Assembly: GCA_002007405.1 (NCBI GenBank)
Contig: JYIN01000002.1
Coordinates: 124,001 to 188,000 of the forward strand
From: Gammaproteobacteria bacterium Gsub
Lineage (GTDB): Bacteria > Pseudomonadota > Gammaproteobacteria > PS1 > Pseudothioglobaceae
Length of the DNA stretch: 64,000 bases
Direction of reading: 5' to 3'
The notes below the pieces were generated by a model, which saw only the letters and a program-made list of their open reading frames with translations, was not told the origin of the DNA and did not search any database. Below, piece after piece: positions 9,803-21,464 of the stretch. The first letter of the stretch is position 1, and every line of letters begins with the position of its first letter. A program made the translations under genes and the position numbers.

Positions 9803-11221
9803 TTAATTAACTCGTGTGCCACCCACTGTCAATTCATCAATTTTAAGACTGGGTTGTCCAACACCAACCGGTACGCTTTGTCCGTCTTTACCACAAACAC
9901 CAACTCCATTGTCTAATTTTAAGTCATTCGCCACCATAGAGATTTTTTTTAAAACCTCATTGCCTGAACCAATCAAAGTAGCGCCTTTTAACGGTGTGGT
10001 GATTTTGCCATTTTTAATCAAATAAGCCTCATTGGCTGAAAATACAAATTTCCCTGAAGTAATATCCACCTGCCCGCCGTCAAAATTTACTGCGTAAATG
10101 CCGTTATCCACTGAATCAATCATATCCGCTATTGCGTCTTTCCCGTTCAACATATAGGTATTGGTCATTCTTGGCATGGGAATATGAGCATAAGATTCGC
10201 GCCGCCCATTGCCGGTAGAATGCTCACCCATTAATTTGGCGTTTAATTTGTCAAATAAATAGTTTTTAAGAATACCATTTTCAACTAAAATAGTTTTTTG
10301 CGTTGGCACCCCTTCGTCATCAATGGTTAAGCTACCGCGTCTGTTTGCCAATGTGCCGTTGTCAACGATGGTGCATTTTTCACTGGCTATTTGCTGCCCA
10401 ATTTTCCCAGTAAAAACAGAGGTTTTTTTTCGGTTAAAATCCCCTTCCAAGCCATGACCAACTGCCTCATGCAATAATACTCCAGGCCAACCTGAGGCTA
10501 ATATAACGGGTAATTTTCCAGCAGGAGCAGCCTTTGATTTTAGGGCAACTAATGCTTGGCGAATTGCCTCATGGGTATAGAGTTCAGCTAAATTATGGTC
10601 AATAAAATAGCGATAATCATAACGCCCGCCACCGCCACTTGAGGCACGCTCAACCCGAGCATTATCCTCTACAATAACACTCACATTAATACGCACCATA
10701 GGACGATAATCTTTTTGGTAAATACCCTCATTAGAGGCAATCAAAATTTCGCTGTATGCCCCTGATAAAGAAGCATTCACTTGTTTTACTTTAGGCTCTT
10801 TTCTAGCAATAAAATTAATTTGTTTTAACAAATCAACTTTTTCTTTTGAAGTTAGACTATCAAGTGGATTTAACCCGCTATATTTAGCCACTTCTGGCAC
10901 AGTATAAAAGGTTTGAATTTTTTGGGGTGGTTGGCAACAAATACCTTTGGCAAATCCAAGCGCTTGTTCAATGGCTTGGATGTTTAAATCATCCGAATAA
11001 GCAAAGCCCGTTTGCTCACCTTTAACACAACGAGCACCGACACCATGACTAACATGATAAGTGCCTGATTTAATAATCCCGTCTTCTAAAAACCAAGATT
11101 CTGCTAACGAATGTTGAAAATATAAATCTGCATAATCTGCCCCTCTATCTGCCAAAGAAGACACTAATGTGAAGATTTTGTCTTGACTTAAGCGATGCTC
11201 ATCTAATAATTGTGTAATCAT
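9803..11221 (-). CDS. tldD: Metalloprotease TldD
   Basis: A 472-residue U62-family zinc peptidase. The metal-binding motif HEAVGHGLEGD sits mid-protein and the C-terminal region carries the family's GSGNEVL and GVCGKDGQ stretches. TldD with its partner TldE (PmbA) degrades or matures peptides; the partner gene is not in this window. It lies directly after the YhdP-like gene, 5 bases away, as in many gammaproteobacteria. Confidence 0.96.
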   Translation of the reverse strand: MITQLLDEHRLSQDKIFTLVSSLADRGADYADLYFQHSLAESWFLEDGIIKSGTYHVSHGVGARCVKGEQTGFAYSDDLNIQAIEQALGFAKGICCQPPQKIQTFYTVPEVAKYSGLNPLDSLTSKEKVDLLKQINFIARKEPKVKQVNASLSGAYSEILIASNEGIYQKDYRPMVRINVSVIVEDNARVERASSGGGGRYDYRYFIDHNLAELYTHEAIRQALVALKSKAAPAGKLPVILASGWPGVLLHEAVGHGLEGDFNRKKTSVFTGKIGQQIASEKCTIVDNGTLANRRGSLTIDDEGVPTQKTILVENGILKNYLFDKLNAKLMGEHSTGNGRRESYAHIPMPRMTNTYMLNGKDAIADMIDSVDNGIYAVNFDGGQVDITSGKFVFSANEAYLIKNGKITTPLKGATLIGSGNEVLKKISMVANDLKLDNGVGVCGKDGQSVPVGVGQPSLKIDELTVGGTRVN

Positions 11222-11226
11222 AGCAA

Positions 11227-13689
11227 CTAAAGCTTCTCAATGATAGGTGCATCCCAGGGACCAATAATCCTATATTCAAATTCACTCACACTGCCCACAA
11301 TAGCGCCCATAATTTTGCCATCAAATAACACTTTATCTGCCAACCAAACCCCCAACCCAGTCAAACCGCCACCCGCCAGATAAGTGGCAATTGGCACAGA
11401 ATCAACAATTGCAGGACGGACTTTTGCCAACAAATTGTATTTTTGATCAATAATATGACTATTACCTGTTATCTTGATTGTTGATGAAGTCGCATTCAGT
11501 TCAAATCTTTCAATCTGTGCCAATGCCTTGCTCAAATAAACACTGGCTTGAATATCATCATAGACAAAACCCTTGCTGGTTAAGTCATTGACTTTGAGTT
11601 TTAGGCGTCTGGCAATAGATTGGATATTAAGCAGTGATAATACCCTGCCAATATTTGAGTCTTTATCGCTAAATATACCCTCTTTAACATTGATGGACAC
11701 ATGCCCAGTAATATCTTTAAAATTCATATTCCACGGCGCACACTGACAAAACAGGCGTATATCTAAATCAAATCCACCGCCTTTGACTTTTTCTTTAATA
11801 TTTATTTTTTTTAAAAAATCAGAAAGATTGTCGTCATTAGCTTGTGCAACCAGTGTGGTTACTCCCCCTAACCAACTGCCATTAAAATTAAGATTATTTT
11901 GATTAACCCCAATACCCTCAAATTCTAAATTATGAATATTTAATACATCTTGTTGGGAATGCAAATCTACTTTAAAGTCTGGTAATTTATAATTATCAAC
12001 AGAAATACCATTGGATTTAAGATACATACTAGGAATATCATTGGGGACAATATGCCAATCACCTTTGATTTTACCTAAATCTGTTATCTTCAGATTTTCC
12101 AATGTTACGCTTGGCAAATCTTTATCATTTAGCATAATTTTTACATCGGTTGAGACTACATCAGAGTCAATTTTTCCAAACCATATTTGCTGCGTTTGTT
12201 GGCTAATAAACGCCCTAATCCCACTTTCTTCATTAAACAATTCTACCTCAAATAAAGCATTTTCTTTGCTTGCTACATCCTTTGGATTAAGCCGAATATT
12301 AAAGGTTATATCACGAATACTGCCCATACCTTCTGTAGTAACTGTATTGTCATAAATCTTTACTTGAGAAGTAAAATCTTCAACCACAATCGCACCATTT
12401 AAGGTGCTAAGACGATTGTTTTTAACTTCCGCAACAACATTAATAATAGGTACTCTATCGTCTAAAGGAATCAATAAATTCATATCTCCTACGAACTCAC
12501 CAGACAAACTAAATTTATCAAAAATTGATTTTATTGTATGACTTATAGGTACGGTTTTTAAAAACGCGACCAATTTTTCACTTTGGGTGCTAACCTTGCC
12601 TACTACCCTGACTTCTAAAGTACCTTTGCGTATATCAGACATTTTCACCTTGATATTTTGTAAAGGCAGCTTGTTTAACACTGCACTATTGACCTCAACC
12701 TCCAATTGCTGATTATTAAGGCTAATATTAGCGTCTAATTGCTTCAAAGCCTGCCAATCGGCATTAAACAATAACTCAGCATTATTAAGATGGGCATTAA
12801 AACGCACTTGGGGTGGGGTATTGGCTAATAAATCTTGTTTAATATTAAATTTAATATCATTAAGATTACCGGATTTAAAAGCATCATTCAACCATTGATT
12901 AAGCGCCCCACCGACAATTTCTGCAGAAAGATAATGAGCGATATTATCTGCATCCATATAATCAATAAAACCACTAAATTCAACAAAATCACTACCTTGC
13001 TGGGAATAAAATTGAAGCGTTGATGAGAGTTTAAAATCTTTACCAGAAGCCGTCATAGAAAGTTTTAAAGGATATTCATGCTCAATTTGGTCAAGTGAAA
13101 AAACAGCATTTATATCAAAATTTTTATTACCAATCTTTTGGGTGGCTACATTAAGTTGTAATTTATTGTCGTCAAATGTTAATAATAGTGGCATAAGCAT
13201 AAATTGATATTGGCCGATAATGTGAGTTTTATTAATATGCAGGGGCATAAATAAATTAAACGCTTGCACAATCTTAGCTGAGAAAAACGCCTTAATGTCA
13301 GCAATGTTAAAATCACTAACATTAGAATAAATGTTAAGTGTATCAATAAAAATTTTACTGGGATGATAAATACCATCAAAAAAATCCACCCAATTCACCT
13401 GCCAGCGCACATTGTTAGCAAAAAACAAGGGTTGTTGAGTATCTGAGAAAACCTCAATATCATGTGCTTTTAAAAAGATACTGCCAGCCTCAAAGTCAAA
13501 AGTGATTTTTGACAAACCCACATTTAACCCACTCATATTGGATAATTGTTGCTCAATAGGCGTCTTTAACGATGCTGGAAAAATAACAAAAAACCCAACC
13601 AATAAAACCACCAAAAATGCTGCAATACCGCTAATCCAAGTGCTAATTTTGAGTACTTTAACACTATGCGCTAGGGTTTTTCTTGTCAT
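11227..13689 (-). CDS. YhdP-family AsmA-like envelope protein
   Basis: An 820-residue protein with one N-terminal membrane segment (about residues 17-40) and a long beta-rich periplasmic region ending in a conserved SVPIATYLAGGGLTGLGVWLADKVLFDGKI stretch and EYRIIGPWDAP, typical of YhdP C-termini. YhdP of Escherichia coli is about 1260 residues, so this is a shortened form. The family is associated with phospholipid transport between the membranes. Its start overlaps the asparaginase-like gene by 4 bases. Confidence 0.85.
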   Translation of the reverse strand: MTRKTLAHSVKVLKISTWISGIAAFLVVLLVGFFVIFPASLKTPIEQQLSNMSGLNVGLSKITFDFEAGSIFLKAHDIEVFSDTQQPLFFANNVRWQVNWVDFFDGIYHPSKIFIDTLNIYSNVSDFNIADIKAFFSAKIVQAFNLFMPLHINKTHIIGQYQFMLMPLLLTFDDNKLQLNVATQKIGNKNFDINAVFSLDQIEHEYPLKLSMTASGKDFKLSSTLQFYSQQGSDFVEFSGFIDYMDADNIAHYLSAEIVGGALNQWLNDAFKSGNLNDIKFNIKQDLLANTPPQVRFNAHLNNAELLFNADWQALKQLDANISLNNQQLEVEVNSAVLNKLPLQNIKVKMSDIRKGTLEVRVVGKVSTQSEKLVAFLKTVPISHTIKSIFDKFSLSGEFVGDMNLLIPLDDRVPIINVVAEVKNNRLSTLNGAIVVEDFTSQVKIYDNTVTTEGMGSIRDITFNIRLNPKDVASKENALFEVELFNEESGIRAFISQQTQQIWFGKIDSDVVSTDVKIMLNDKDLPSVTLENLKITDLGKIKGDWHIVPNDIPSMYLKSNGISVDNYKLPDFKVDLHSQQDVLNIHNLEFEGIGVNQNNLNFNGSWLGGVTTLVAQANDDNLSDFLKKINIKEKVKGGGFDLDIRLFCQCAPWNMNFKDITGHVSINVKEGIFSDKDSNIGRVLSLLNIQSIARRLKLKVNDLTSKGFVYDDIQASVYLSKALAQIERFELNATSSTIKITGNSHIIDQKYNLLAKVRPAIVDSVPIATYLAGGGLTGLGVWLADKVLFDGKIMGAIVGSVSEFEYRIIGPWDAPIIEKL

Positions 13690-14186
13690 AATTTACCATC
13701 AGATAAAGCTTCAAAAATGCCTAAATTTTTATTTTTTTTAACCTTATCAAAATCAAAAACTTGCCCATTCATCGCAATATAAACTCCATTATCTTTATTT
13801 TGCACTGCATTTAATGCCACCCCAAAATTAAATAACGCATCAGAATTTTTAACTTGATACGGAATCATAGCACCGAACAAAACAATAGTTTTATCCGCTA
13901 TTTTTTCATTCAACAAAGTTGCGGTTTTGACCATAGTATCGGTGCCGTGGCTAATCAAAATACGCCTTTTTTCAGTTTTGTAACATCTGTCCAAAATCAA
14001 CGCTCTATCCGCATCATTTAACATTAAACTATCTTTTAAAAACAGAACTTCAGTCGCAACATCAAACCCTATCCGCCCGCGCTTTAACATCTTGGGCAAA
14101 CACGACTGGGTAAATTCCAACCTCCCATTGGATGGATTATAAATCTTATCAATAGTGCCGCCTGTAATTAAAAGTTTGATTGTCAT
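13686..14186 (-). CDS. Single-domain asparaginase-like protein
   Basis: A 166-residue protein matching only the N-terminal half of L-asparaginases, which are usually about 330 residues. Both catalytic stretches are present: ITGGTID near residues 7-13 and SHGTDTM near 99-105. The C-terminal domain that completes the active site in classical enzymes is missing. Such short forms recur near housekeeping genes in proteobacteria, but their reaction is not known to me. It overlaps its neighbours by 4 bases at both ends. Confidence 0.75.
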   Translation of the reverse strand: MTIKLLITGGTIDKIYNPSNGRLEFTQSCLPKMLKRGRIGFDVATEVLFLKDSLMLNDADRALILDRCYKTEKRRILISHGTDTMVKTATLLNEKIADKTIVLFGAMIPYQVKNSDALFNFGVALNAVQNKDNGVYIAMNGQVFDFDKVKKNKNLGIFEALSDGKL

Positions 14187-14383
14187 ATTTTAAAAACTCT
14201 GTCAAAATATTTAGAATTTAATAAATCGCATGGCGTTACCCAATAACCCCCATCTTTATCAATATCTAAATCATAACCTAAATCTTTGACACTTTTCCAA
14301 TACAAATACCAAATATATTGCGAACAATAAAATCCACTGTTATTAGAAAAAGAACAAGCGCCTAACAAGACGGTTATCAACAA
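14183..14383 (-). CDS. Small predicted lipoprotein with non-ATG start
   Basis: About 66 residues with a short hydrophobic leader and lipobox LLGAC, then a cysteine-containing soluble tail (CSQYIWYLYW, WVTPCDLL). There is no ATG: TTG codons at 14383 and 14386 are the nearest candidates. The same frame runs upstream to the yggS stop, and reading from there gives a better signal peptide (KALINLLFILLITVLLGAC). It overlaps the asparaginase-like gene by 4 bases. No family recognised. Confidence 0.5.
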   Translation of the reverse strand: MLITVLLGACSFSNNSGFYCSQYIWYLYWKSVKDLGYDLDIDKDGGYWVTPCDLLNSKYFDRVFKI

Positions 14384-14410
14384 AATAAATAATAGATTGA
14401 TTAGCGCTTT

Positions 14411-15063
14411 TTATTGTGTATCAACATTTCTTTTACCAAAAATGTCACTGCCGACTCTTACCATAGTGGCAGCGTTTTTAATAGCTAATTCTAAATCACC
14501 ACTCATACCCATTGACAAACTGTCTAAATGCGAATATTGTTTGAATATTACAGCCATTTTAGCAAAGCTTACGGGCAAATTATCCGTATTTGGGATGCAC
14601 ATAAAGCCTCTTAAAATCAGTTTATCAAAATTTTTAAAATATACAACCATATCCTCAATTTGGGAAACCGATATACCTGATTTTCTGGGCGCATTATCAA
14701 TATTAACTTGTAATAATATATTGAGTTTGGCTAAATTTTCTGGACGCTGATGGTTTAATCTTTTAGCAATTTTTATACTGTCTACACCATGTACCCAAGT
14801 AAAATTCTTAGCAATTTTAGCAGTTTTATTAGATTGAATACTGCCGATAAAATGCCAAACTAAATCTTGATTTTTTGCATTCAATACTGCAATTTTTGCT
14901 AATGCTTCTTGCAAATAATTTTCTCCAAAATGCCTCTGCCCAACATCAATTGCTTGTTGGATCTCGTCTGTAGTTTTGGTTTTGCTAACGGCAATTAGAC
15001 TAACCTGCTGATTTTTATCAACAGCATGAATACGCGCTTGAACTTTTTTTAGATTTTGAGCAA

Positions 15064-15067
<4 letters not shown>
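14411..15067 (-). CDS. YggS-family pyridoxal-phosphate homeostasis protein
   Basis: A 218-residue PLP-binding TIM-barrel protein without known enzyme activity. The lysine-bearing strand is SLIAVSKTK (about residues 23-31), followed by HFGENYLQEA and WHFIGSIQSNK, and the phosphate-binding SMGMSGDLELAI near the end. It buffers free PLP in the cell. It overlaps the following PyrK-like gene by 4 bases. Confidence 0.95.
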
Positions 15068-16798
<1,731 letters not shown>

Positions 16799-16876
16799 TT
16801 ATATAAGTTTGCTATTTTACCGATAAGAATAATGCCCTAATGGCAAGCTTTTTGTAATTTTTTAAGACACCAGTAA

Positions 16877-16966
16877 TTATAAGGCAATGGGGTAATAAAA
16901 CCAAAATAATAAATTAGCACCACCCACCAAGATACTGATAATAATGCTGTTTAATGTCGCCCACAA
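16877..16966 (-). CDS. Possible 29-residue membrane peptide after the cytochrome c gene
   Basis: In frame with the cytochrome c gene and three codons beyond its TAG stop, a TTG opens a 29-codon frame made mostly of one membrane span (NSIIISILVGGANLLFWFYYPIAL). No clear ribosome-binding site is visible. It could be a small subunit peptide, a read-through extension anchoring the cytochrome, or chance. Weak evidence. Confidence 0.2.
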   Translation of the reverse strand: MWATLNSIIISILVGGANLLFWFYYPIAL

Positions 16967-16975
16967 AAAAAAATA

Positions 16976-17392
16976 CTATTTACCTCTGCCAAATTGTTTA
17001 AATTTTGCATCGTATTTTTGTTGAATTTCTTTGGGCCAAAGACTATAAATATAATCTAGTAAAGCTTGTTTTTCAGCCGCATTCAACTTATTTTTAAAAC
17101 CCGGCATACTGCCACCAAATCTAACACCACCGTTGTCAATAATACTGAGCAATACTTTTGGTGAATGGTGCCATGTGTGTGCTGTGCCATTCAAAGGTGG
17201 TGCGGGAAATCTGCCATCTGCTTGGCGTTTTTTCCAATCTTTGACAACACCTTGTGCGTCCTTCCCATGACAGGTAACACAATTTTTATCAAATGTAATT
17301 TTTCCAAATTTAATATTATTTTTCTCGGTTTTATCAGCTTCAAAACAAGCGTTTAAAAATAATACCAAAGACAGTAATAAAATAATTCTCAT
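16976..17392 (-). CDS. Class I cytochrome c, lipoprotein type
   Basis: 138 residues with an N-terminal signal ending in a lipobox-like LFLNAC, so it is probably anchored in the periplasmic face of a membrane. One haem site CVTCH lies near residue 38, and a likely axial methionine in GGSMPGFK. The fold matches small single-haem cytochromes (YIYSLWP helix at the end). Electron carrier in respiration or sulfur oxidation; the partner is unknown. It overlaps hemW by 4 bases. Confidence 0.9.
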   Translation of the reverse strand: MRIILLLSLVLFLNACFEADKTEKNNIKFGKITFDKNCVTCHGKDAQGVVKDWKKRQADGRFPAPPLNGTAHTWHHSPKVLLSIIDNGGVRFGGSMPGFKNKLNAAEKQALLDYIYSLWPKEIQQKYDAKFKQFGRGK

Positions 17393-18489
17393 AAAAATAA
17401 TGCCTGCAGATCATTTAGAAAATTATAACCTTTTTTGCTTGGCAAAACACGCACCTTGTCAAACTCAACCAATCCTAATGATTGTGCTTGTTTGAGTTTT
17501 TCGTCAATACTATTTATTGATTGACCAGTGCGAAGATTAAACAAATCAATCTCAAAACCATTTTTCAAACGCAGTGCATTGAGCATAAATTCAAATGCTA
17601 AATTATCAATTCTACGCAGTGTTTTTTTTCTATTATGTAAATAATCTTTTGGTAATTTAGCCTTATGTGTTCTAAACAATCCTTGCCCATTTATACTAAT
17701 TTTCCCGTGGGCACCAGCACCGATGCCAATGTAGTCGCCAAATTCCCAATAATTTAGATTGTGCTTTGATAAAAATTTTCCAAATGCTGAAACTTCATAA
17801 TGTAAAAATCCATTTTCTTCCAATAATCTGCCCCCTAAATCACCCATTTTTACAACCATATCATGCCTAGGTAGAATGGGTGGAAATTTAGCAAAGTAAG
17901 TATTTGGCTCAATCGTGAGTTGATAAAATGAGACATGACTTGGATTAAAATCTATGGCTTGCCTAACATCATTCAAACATTCATTAAGGGTTTGTTTTTC
18001 AAGCCCATACATCAAATCAATATTAAAATTATCAAAAATTTTTCCTGCCTCTGAACATGCCCTAGCGGATTCACGGGCATTATGGATTCGCCCCAATGAT
18101 TGCAAATGTTTGTCATTAAACGATTGCACGCCGATAGAAAGGCGATTGATTCCAATCTCTTTAAAAAATTGGAATTTTTCACTCTCAAAAACACTGGGAT
18201 TGGCTTCTAGGGTAATTTCAATATCCTCAGCAAATATTAATGTTGATTTCAAACCAATAAATAATTTTTCCAAAGCCTGGGCATTCATCAAACTCGGAGT
18301 GCCGCCGCCAATAAAAATAGAACCAATAGAGCGTCCCTGAAGATAGCCTAAATCAGCTTCTAAATCTTTTAATAAAGCATTGATATAACCCGCATTATCA
18401 CCATTTTGATGAGAATTAAAATCACAATACGGGCATTTTTTAACACACCACGGGTAGTGAATATACAACGATAGCGGCGGTAATTTCAA
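17389..18489 (-). CDS. hemW: Radical SAM haem chaperone HemW
   Basis: 366 residues. The radical-SAM cluster motif CVKKCPYCDFNSH is near residues 15-27, followed by FIGGGTPSLM, RLSIGVQSFND and the C-terminal HemW domain. HemW, formerly annotated as a coproporphyrinogen oxidase, delivers haem to target proteins. It sits between a cytochrome c gene and rdgB, overlapping both by 4 bases; the rdgB-hemW pairing is common in gammaproteobacteria. Confidence 0.95.
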   Translation of the reverse strand: MKLPPLSLYIHYPWCVKKCPYCDFNSHQNGDNAGYINALLKDLEADLGYLQGRSIGSIFIGGGTPSLMNAQALEKLFIGLKSTLIFAEDIEITLEANPSVFESEKFQFFKEIGINRLSIGVQSFNDKHLQSLGRIHNARESARACSEAGKIFDNFNIDLMYGLEKQTLNECLNDVRQAIDFNPSHVSFYQLTIEPNTYFAKFPPILPRHDMVVKMGDLGGRLLEENGFLHYEVSAFGKFLSKHNLNYWEFGDYIGIGAGAHGKISINGQGLFRTHKAKLPKDYLHNRKKTLRRIDNLAFEFMLNALRLKNGFEIDLFNLRTGQSINSIDEKLKQAQSLGLVEFDKVRVLPSKKGYNFLNDLQALFL

Positions 18490-19070
18490 ATTTTTAACGC
18501 CTGCAACAAAGCTTGTAACGCCTGTGCTCGGTGAGATATTTGGTTTTTTTCATAAAGACTTAATTGTGCCGCTGAACAAGAGTGAGTCAGGGGCCTAAAA
18601 ATTGGGTCATAACCAAAGCCATTTTCACCCATTTTCTCACTCAAAATCTCCCCCTCCCAGCCGCGTTGAATAATAATCGGTGTGGGGTCATTTGCATATT
18701 TGACAAACGCAATCGCACACCAAAATCGTGCTGTTGGTTTTCCATCAACAAGCTTTATTTTGGTTAGAAGTTTTTGAATGTTTGCCTCATCATCACCATG
18801 ATTACCTGCATAGCGTGCAGAATAGATTCCGGGTGCGCCATTCAAAGCATCAACCACAAGCCCTGAATCATCTGCCAAAGCGGGTAAATGTGCTTGTCTG
18901 GCAGCATTTCGTGCTTTAATGAGTGCATTTTCTACAAAGGTTAGGGCTGTTTCTGGCACTTCCATAACCTGCATTTGTGTCATTGAAACGAGCTCATAAA
19001 TATCACCTAATATAGCATTAAATTCTTTAATTTTCCCCTGATTGTTACTGCTAAGAATAATTTTTTTCAT
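18486..19070 (-). CDS. rdgB: XTP/dITP diphosphatase (RdgB/HAM1)
   Basis: 194 residues, full length. Signatures are ILSSNNQGKIKEF at the start, LADDSGLVVDALNGAPGIYSARYAG in the middle and GENGFGYDPIF near residue 149. It hydrolyses non-canonical purine nucleoside triphosphates to keep them out of DNA. Divergent from rpiA. Confidence 0.97.
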   Translation of the reverse strand: MKKIILSSNNQGKIKEFNAILGDIYELVSMTQMQVMEVPETALTFVENALIKARNAARQAHLPALADDSGLVVDALNGAPGIYSARYAGNHGDDEANIQKLLTKIKLVDGKPTARFWCAIAFVKYANDPTPIIIQRGWEGEILSEKMGENGFGYDPIFRPLTHSCSAAQLSLYEKNQISHRAQALQALLQALKI

Positions 19071-19074
19071 CCTG

Positions 19075-19080
19075 TATAAT
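19075..19080 (+). promoter_or_regulatory. Probable -10 element of rpiA
   Basis: TGTATAAT, with a perfect TATAAT hexamer ending 28 bases before the rpiA ATG in the short rdgB-rpiA intergenic space. A clear -35 is not seen. Confidence 0.4.
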
Positions 19081-19108
19081 TGTTTAGATTTTGCAAAAAG
19101 GAATGATT

Positions 19109-19771
19109 ATGACGCAAGACGAAATGAAACAAGCGGTCGCCCAAGAAGCGCTCAAATATGTGGCAAAAGATACTATTATAGGCGTTGGTACAGGCTCTAC
19201 AGCAAATTTTTTTATTGATGCCTTAGCCAGTATGAAAAACGACATTAAAGGTTGCGTCGCCAGCTCAATTGTTACCCAAAAAAATTTAGAAAGCCACGGC
19301 ATTAAAATATTTGATTTAAATACGGTAGAGGCAATATCGGTTTATATTGACGGCGCTGATGAATCTGATGCCAAACTTAACCTCATTAAAGGGGGTGGTG
19401 GCGCACTCACACGAGAGAAAATTGTCGCCAGTGTGGCAGACAAATTTATCTGTATTGCTGATGAATCAAAATTAGTTAATGTAATGGGTGATTTTCCTCT
19501 ACCAGTTGAGGTTATTCCCATGGCAGTTAATCATGTTAAACACCAAATCACCAAAATAATTGGAGGTACGCCCTTTGTGCGTGAAAATTTTATTACCGAT
19601 AACGGTAATCTTATTGTTGATATTAAAGGGTTAAAAATCACCGATCCTAAAGCTATGGAGATACAACTTAATAATATTGTTGGTATGGTTACCAACGGTT
19701 TGTTTGCCAATCGTGGCGCTGATATCTTATTATTAGGAACGCCAAAAGGGGTTAGAGTCATTGAGGGTTGA
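19109..19771 (+). CDS. rpiA: Ribose-5-phosphate isomerase A
   Basis: About 220 residues. Start chosen at 19109 (MTQDEMKQA), six bases after an AAGGA ribosome-binding site; an ATG at 19103 and a TTG at 19091 are also in frame. Signatures are [36 protein letters not shown] and [12 protein letters not shown]. It interconverts ribose-5-phosphate and ribulose-5-phosphate, serving the pentose phosphate and Calvin cycles. Confidence 0.97.
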   Translation: MTQDEMKQAVAQEALKYVAKDTIIGVGTGSTANFFIDALASMKNDIKGCVASSIVTQKNLESHGIKIFDLNTVEAISVYIDGADESDAKLNLIKGGGGALTREKIVASVADKFICIADESKLVNVMGDFPLPVEVIPMAVNHVKHQITKIIGGTPFVRENFITDNGNLIVDIKGLKITDPKAMEIQLNNIVGMVTNGLFANRGADILLLGTPKGVRVIEG

Positions 19772-19781
19772 ATACTTTTAT

Positions 19782-21119
19782 TCAGGGCAAATTTTTATAT
19801 AGGTCTAATATTTGTTGTAAATCTCTAATTTTAACATTCAAAATATCATGCAAATCTTGGGAGCTGGTAATTGATTTTGCGCGTTCATAATGTTTAATTG
19901 CCTGATCCAAATCGCCACGGACAATAAGTGCTTTTGCACTTTCAATATGTGCTCGGTCAAACAAACCTTGCCTAACAAACAAAGAAGAGAGCAATTGATA
20001 TGATTGATAACAAGCAGAATTTTTCCGTAAAAAAGGCTTTAATATTGCCACAGCTTTTTGGATTTTTTGATTATCAGCATAAGTTTTAGCTGCGTAATAT
20101 ACACTTATCTCGTCTTTTTTTAGCCTATTATTTTGCAAAAAAAACTCCTGCGCACGCTCAATATCGCCTAATTTAGCATATATTCGCCCTGCTAAAATAA
20201 CACTGGGCTGGTTTTTGTTGAGGGTCAATAATTTATCTATATGCTCTTTAGCCTCTTGGTATTTTTCTCGCTCAAAAGCATGATAAGCTTGCATATAATG
20301 TCCAATTTCTGTTTCCTTTTCTGCTTTAATAAACCCATATTTTTGGTAATATAATTTTGCCCGAATGGTCTGATAGGCAAATGAATTTTTTTTATAATTA
20401 CCCGAGTCTCTAGCTGTGCGTTGAAGGCTGTCAGAGGCACGATTAATACTCAAAGGGTGTGAGCGCAGAAATTCCTTAGCGCCCGGCTCATCTTTTAATT
20501 TTTTAAAAAAATCTGCCATCTTTTGAGGATTAAAACCAGATTTTTTTAATATTAACACAGCAATTCTGTCAGCTTCCCATTCGTGCTCCCGAGTAAAATT
20601 AATGTTTTTCTGTGCTGTTCCAGCAATCGTTGAGGCAACAATTGCCTCAGATGTGTCGCCTTTAGTCAAAGCAGCAAGCAATAAACCAGCTAATATCAAA
20701 TAGCTTTGTTTATCGGTTTTTTGATTAAAACGGTTCAAGTGATTTTGGGTTACATGAGCGATTTCATGTGCCAATACCCCTGCTAATTCAGATTCTGAAT
20801 CTGACGCTAATAACAAACCCGTATTCACACCAATATAACCGTAGGGACCAGCAAAAGCGTTAATATTATCGTTATTTAATAATAAAAATTCAAAATGCTT
20901 GGCAGGATTTTTACTGTGTTGAACTAATTCATGACCCAATTTTTTCAAATAAATTGTCATTTCTATATCTGTAATTACCGAGTCGGTATTCCAAATCAGT
21001 TGTAAAAATGTGTTGCCTCGTTTTTCCTCATTCAAAGATTCCAACAACCTCGGCTCAGGTACATTCAATGCAAATGTAGTTGCACAGAGAAAAAAAATCA
21101 GGGTTAGAAACTTTTGCAT
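19782..21119 (-). CDS. BepA-like periplasmic M48 metalloprotease with TPR region
   Basis: 445 residues: an N-terminal signal peptide (about 1-17), an M48 peptidase domain with HEIAHVTQNH near residues 131-140, the third zinc ligand in REHEWEADRIA, and a C-terminal TPR-like half. This layout is that of BepA (YfgC), which cares for outer-membrane protein assembly. Convergent with rpiA with an 11-base gap. Confidence 0.9.
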   Translation of the reverse strand: MQKFLTLIFFLCATTFALNVPEPRLLESLNEEKRGNTFLQLIWNTDSVITDIEMTIYLKKLGHELVQHSKNPAKHFEFLLLNNDNINAFAGPYGYIGVNTGLLLASDSESELAGVLAHEIAHVTQNHLNRFNQKTDKQSYLILAGLLLAALTKGDTSEAIVASTIAGTAQKNINFTREHEWEADRIAVLILKKSGFNPQKMADFFKKLKDEPGAKEFLRSHPLSINRASDSLQRTARDSGNYKKNSFAYQTIRAKLYYQKYGFIKAEKETEIGHYMQAYHAFEREKYQEAKEHIDKLLTLNKNQPSVILAGRIYAKLGDIERAQEFFLQNNRLKKDEISVYYAAKTYADNQKIQKAVAILKPFLRKNSACYQSYQLLSSLFVRQGLFDRAHIESAKALIVRGDLDQAIKHYERAKSITSSQDLHDILNVKIRDLQQILDLYKNLP

Positions 21120-21211
21120 AATTTTATTTTATATTTAATTGACAGAAAAAAACTAAAGGTTTAAAATCGCACCCATTACTATTTTTATCAACTAACGGAG
21201 TCTCATTTTCC

Positions 21212-21436
21212 ATGGCTAACGAAATTTTAGATGCATCTGGCTTAAACTGCCCACTACCTATTTTAAAAACTAAGAAAACGCTCAGTAAAATGGATGCTGG
21301 AAAAATCTTGGATGTCATTTCAACAGACTCTGGATCAGTAAAAGACATTGAGGCTTTTTGCAATCAAACCGGCAATAAACTCATCTCAACCGTTGAAGAA
21401 AGCGGTAAATACATTTTTACCATTGAAAAAGTATAA
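21212..21436 (+). CDS. tusA: Sulfur carrier protein TusA
   Basis: 74 residues with the CPLP motif (residues 11-14, GLNCPLPIL) whose cysteine carries persulfide sulfur. In sulfur oxidisers TusA passes sulfur between DsrE-type proteins and cytoplasmic oxidation pathways. The gene is directly followed by a DsrE2-like gene (28-base gap), the usual pairing. Confidence 0.96.
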   Translation: MANEILDASGLNCPLPILKTKKTLSKMDAGKILDVISTDSGSVKDIEAFCNQTGNKLISTVEESGKYIFTIEKV

Positions 21437-21464
21437 AACAAACTAAAAACAACAGAGGTTAACT

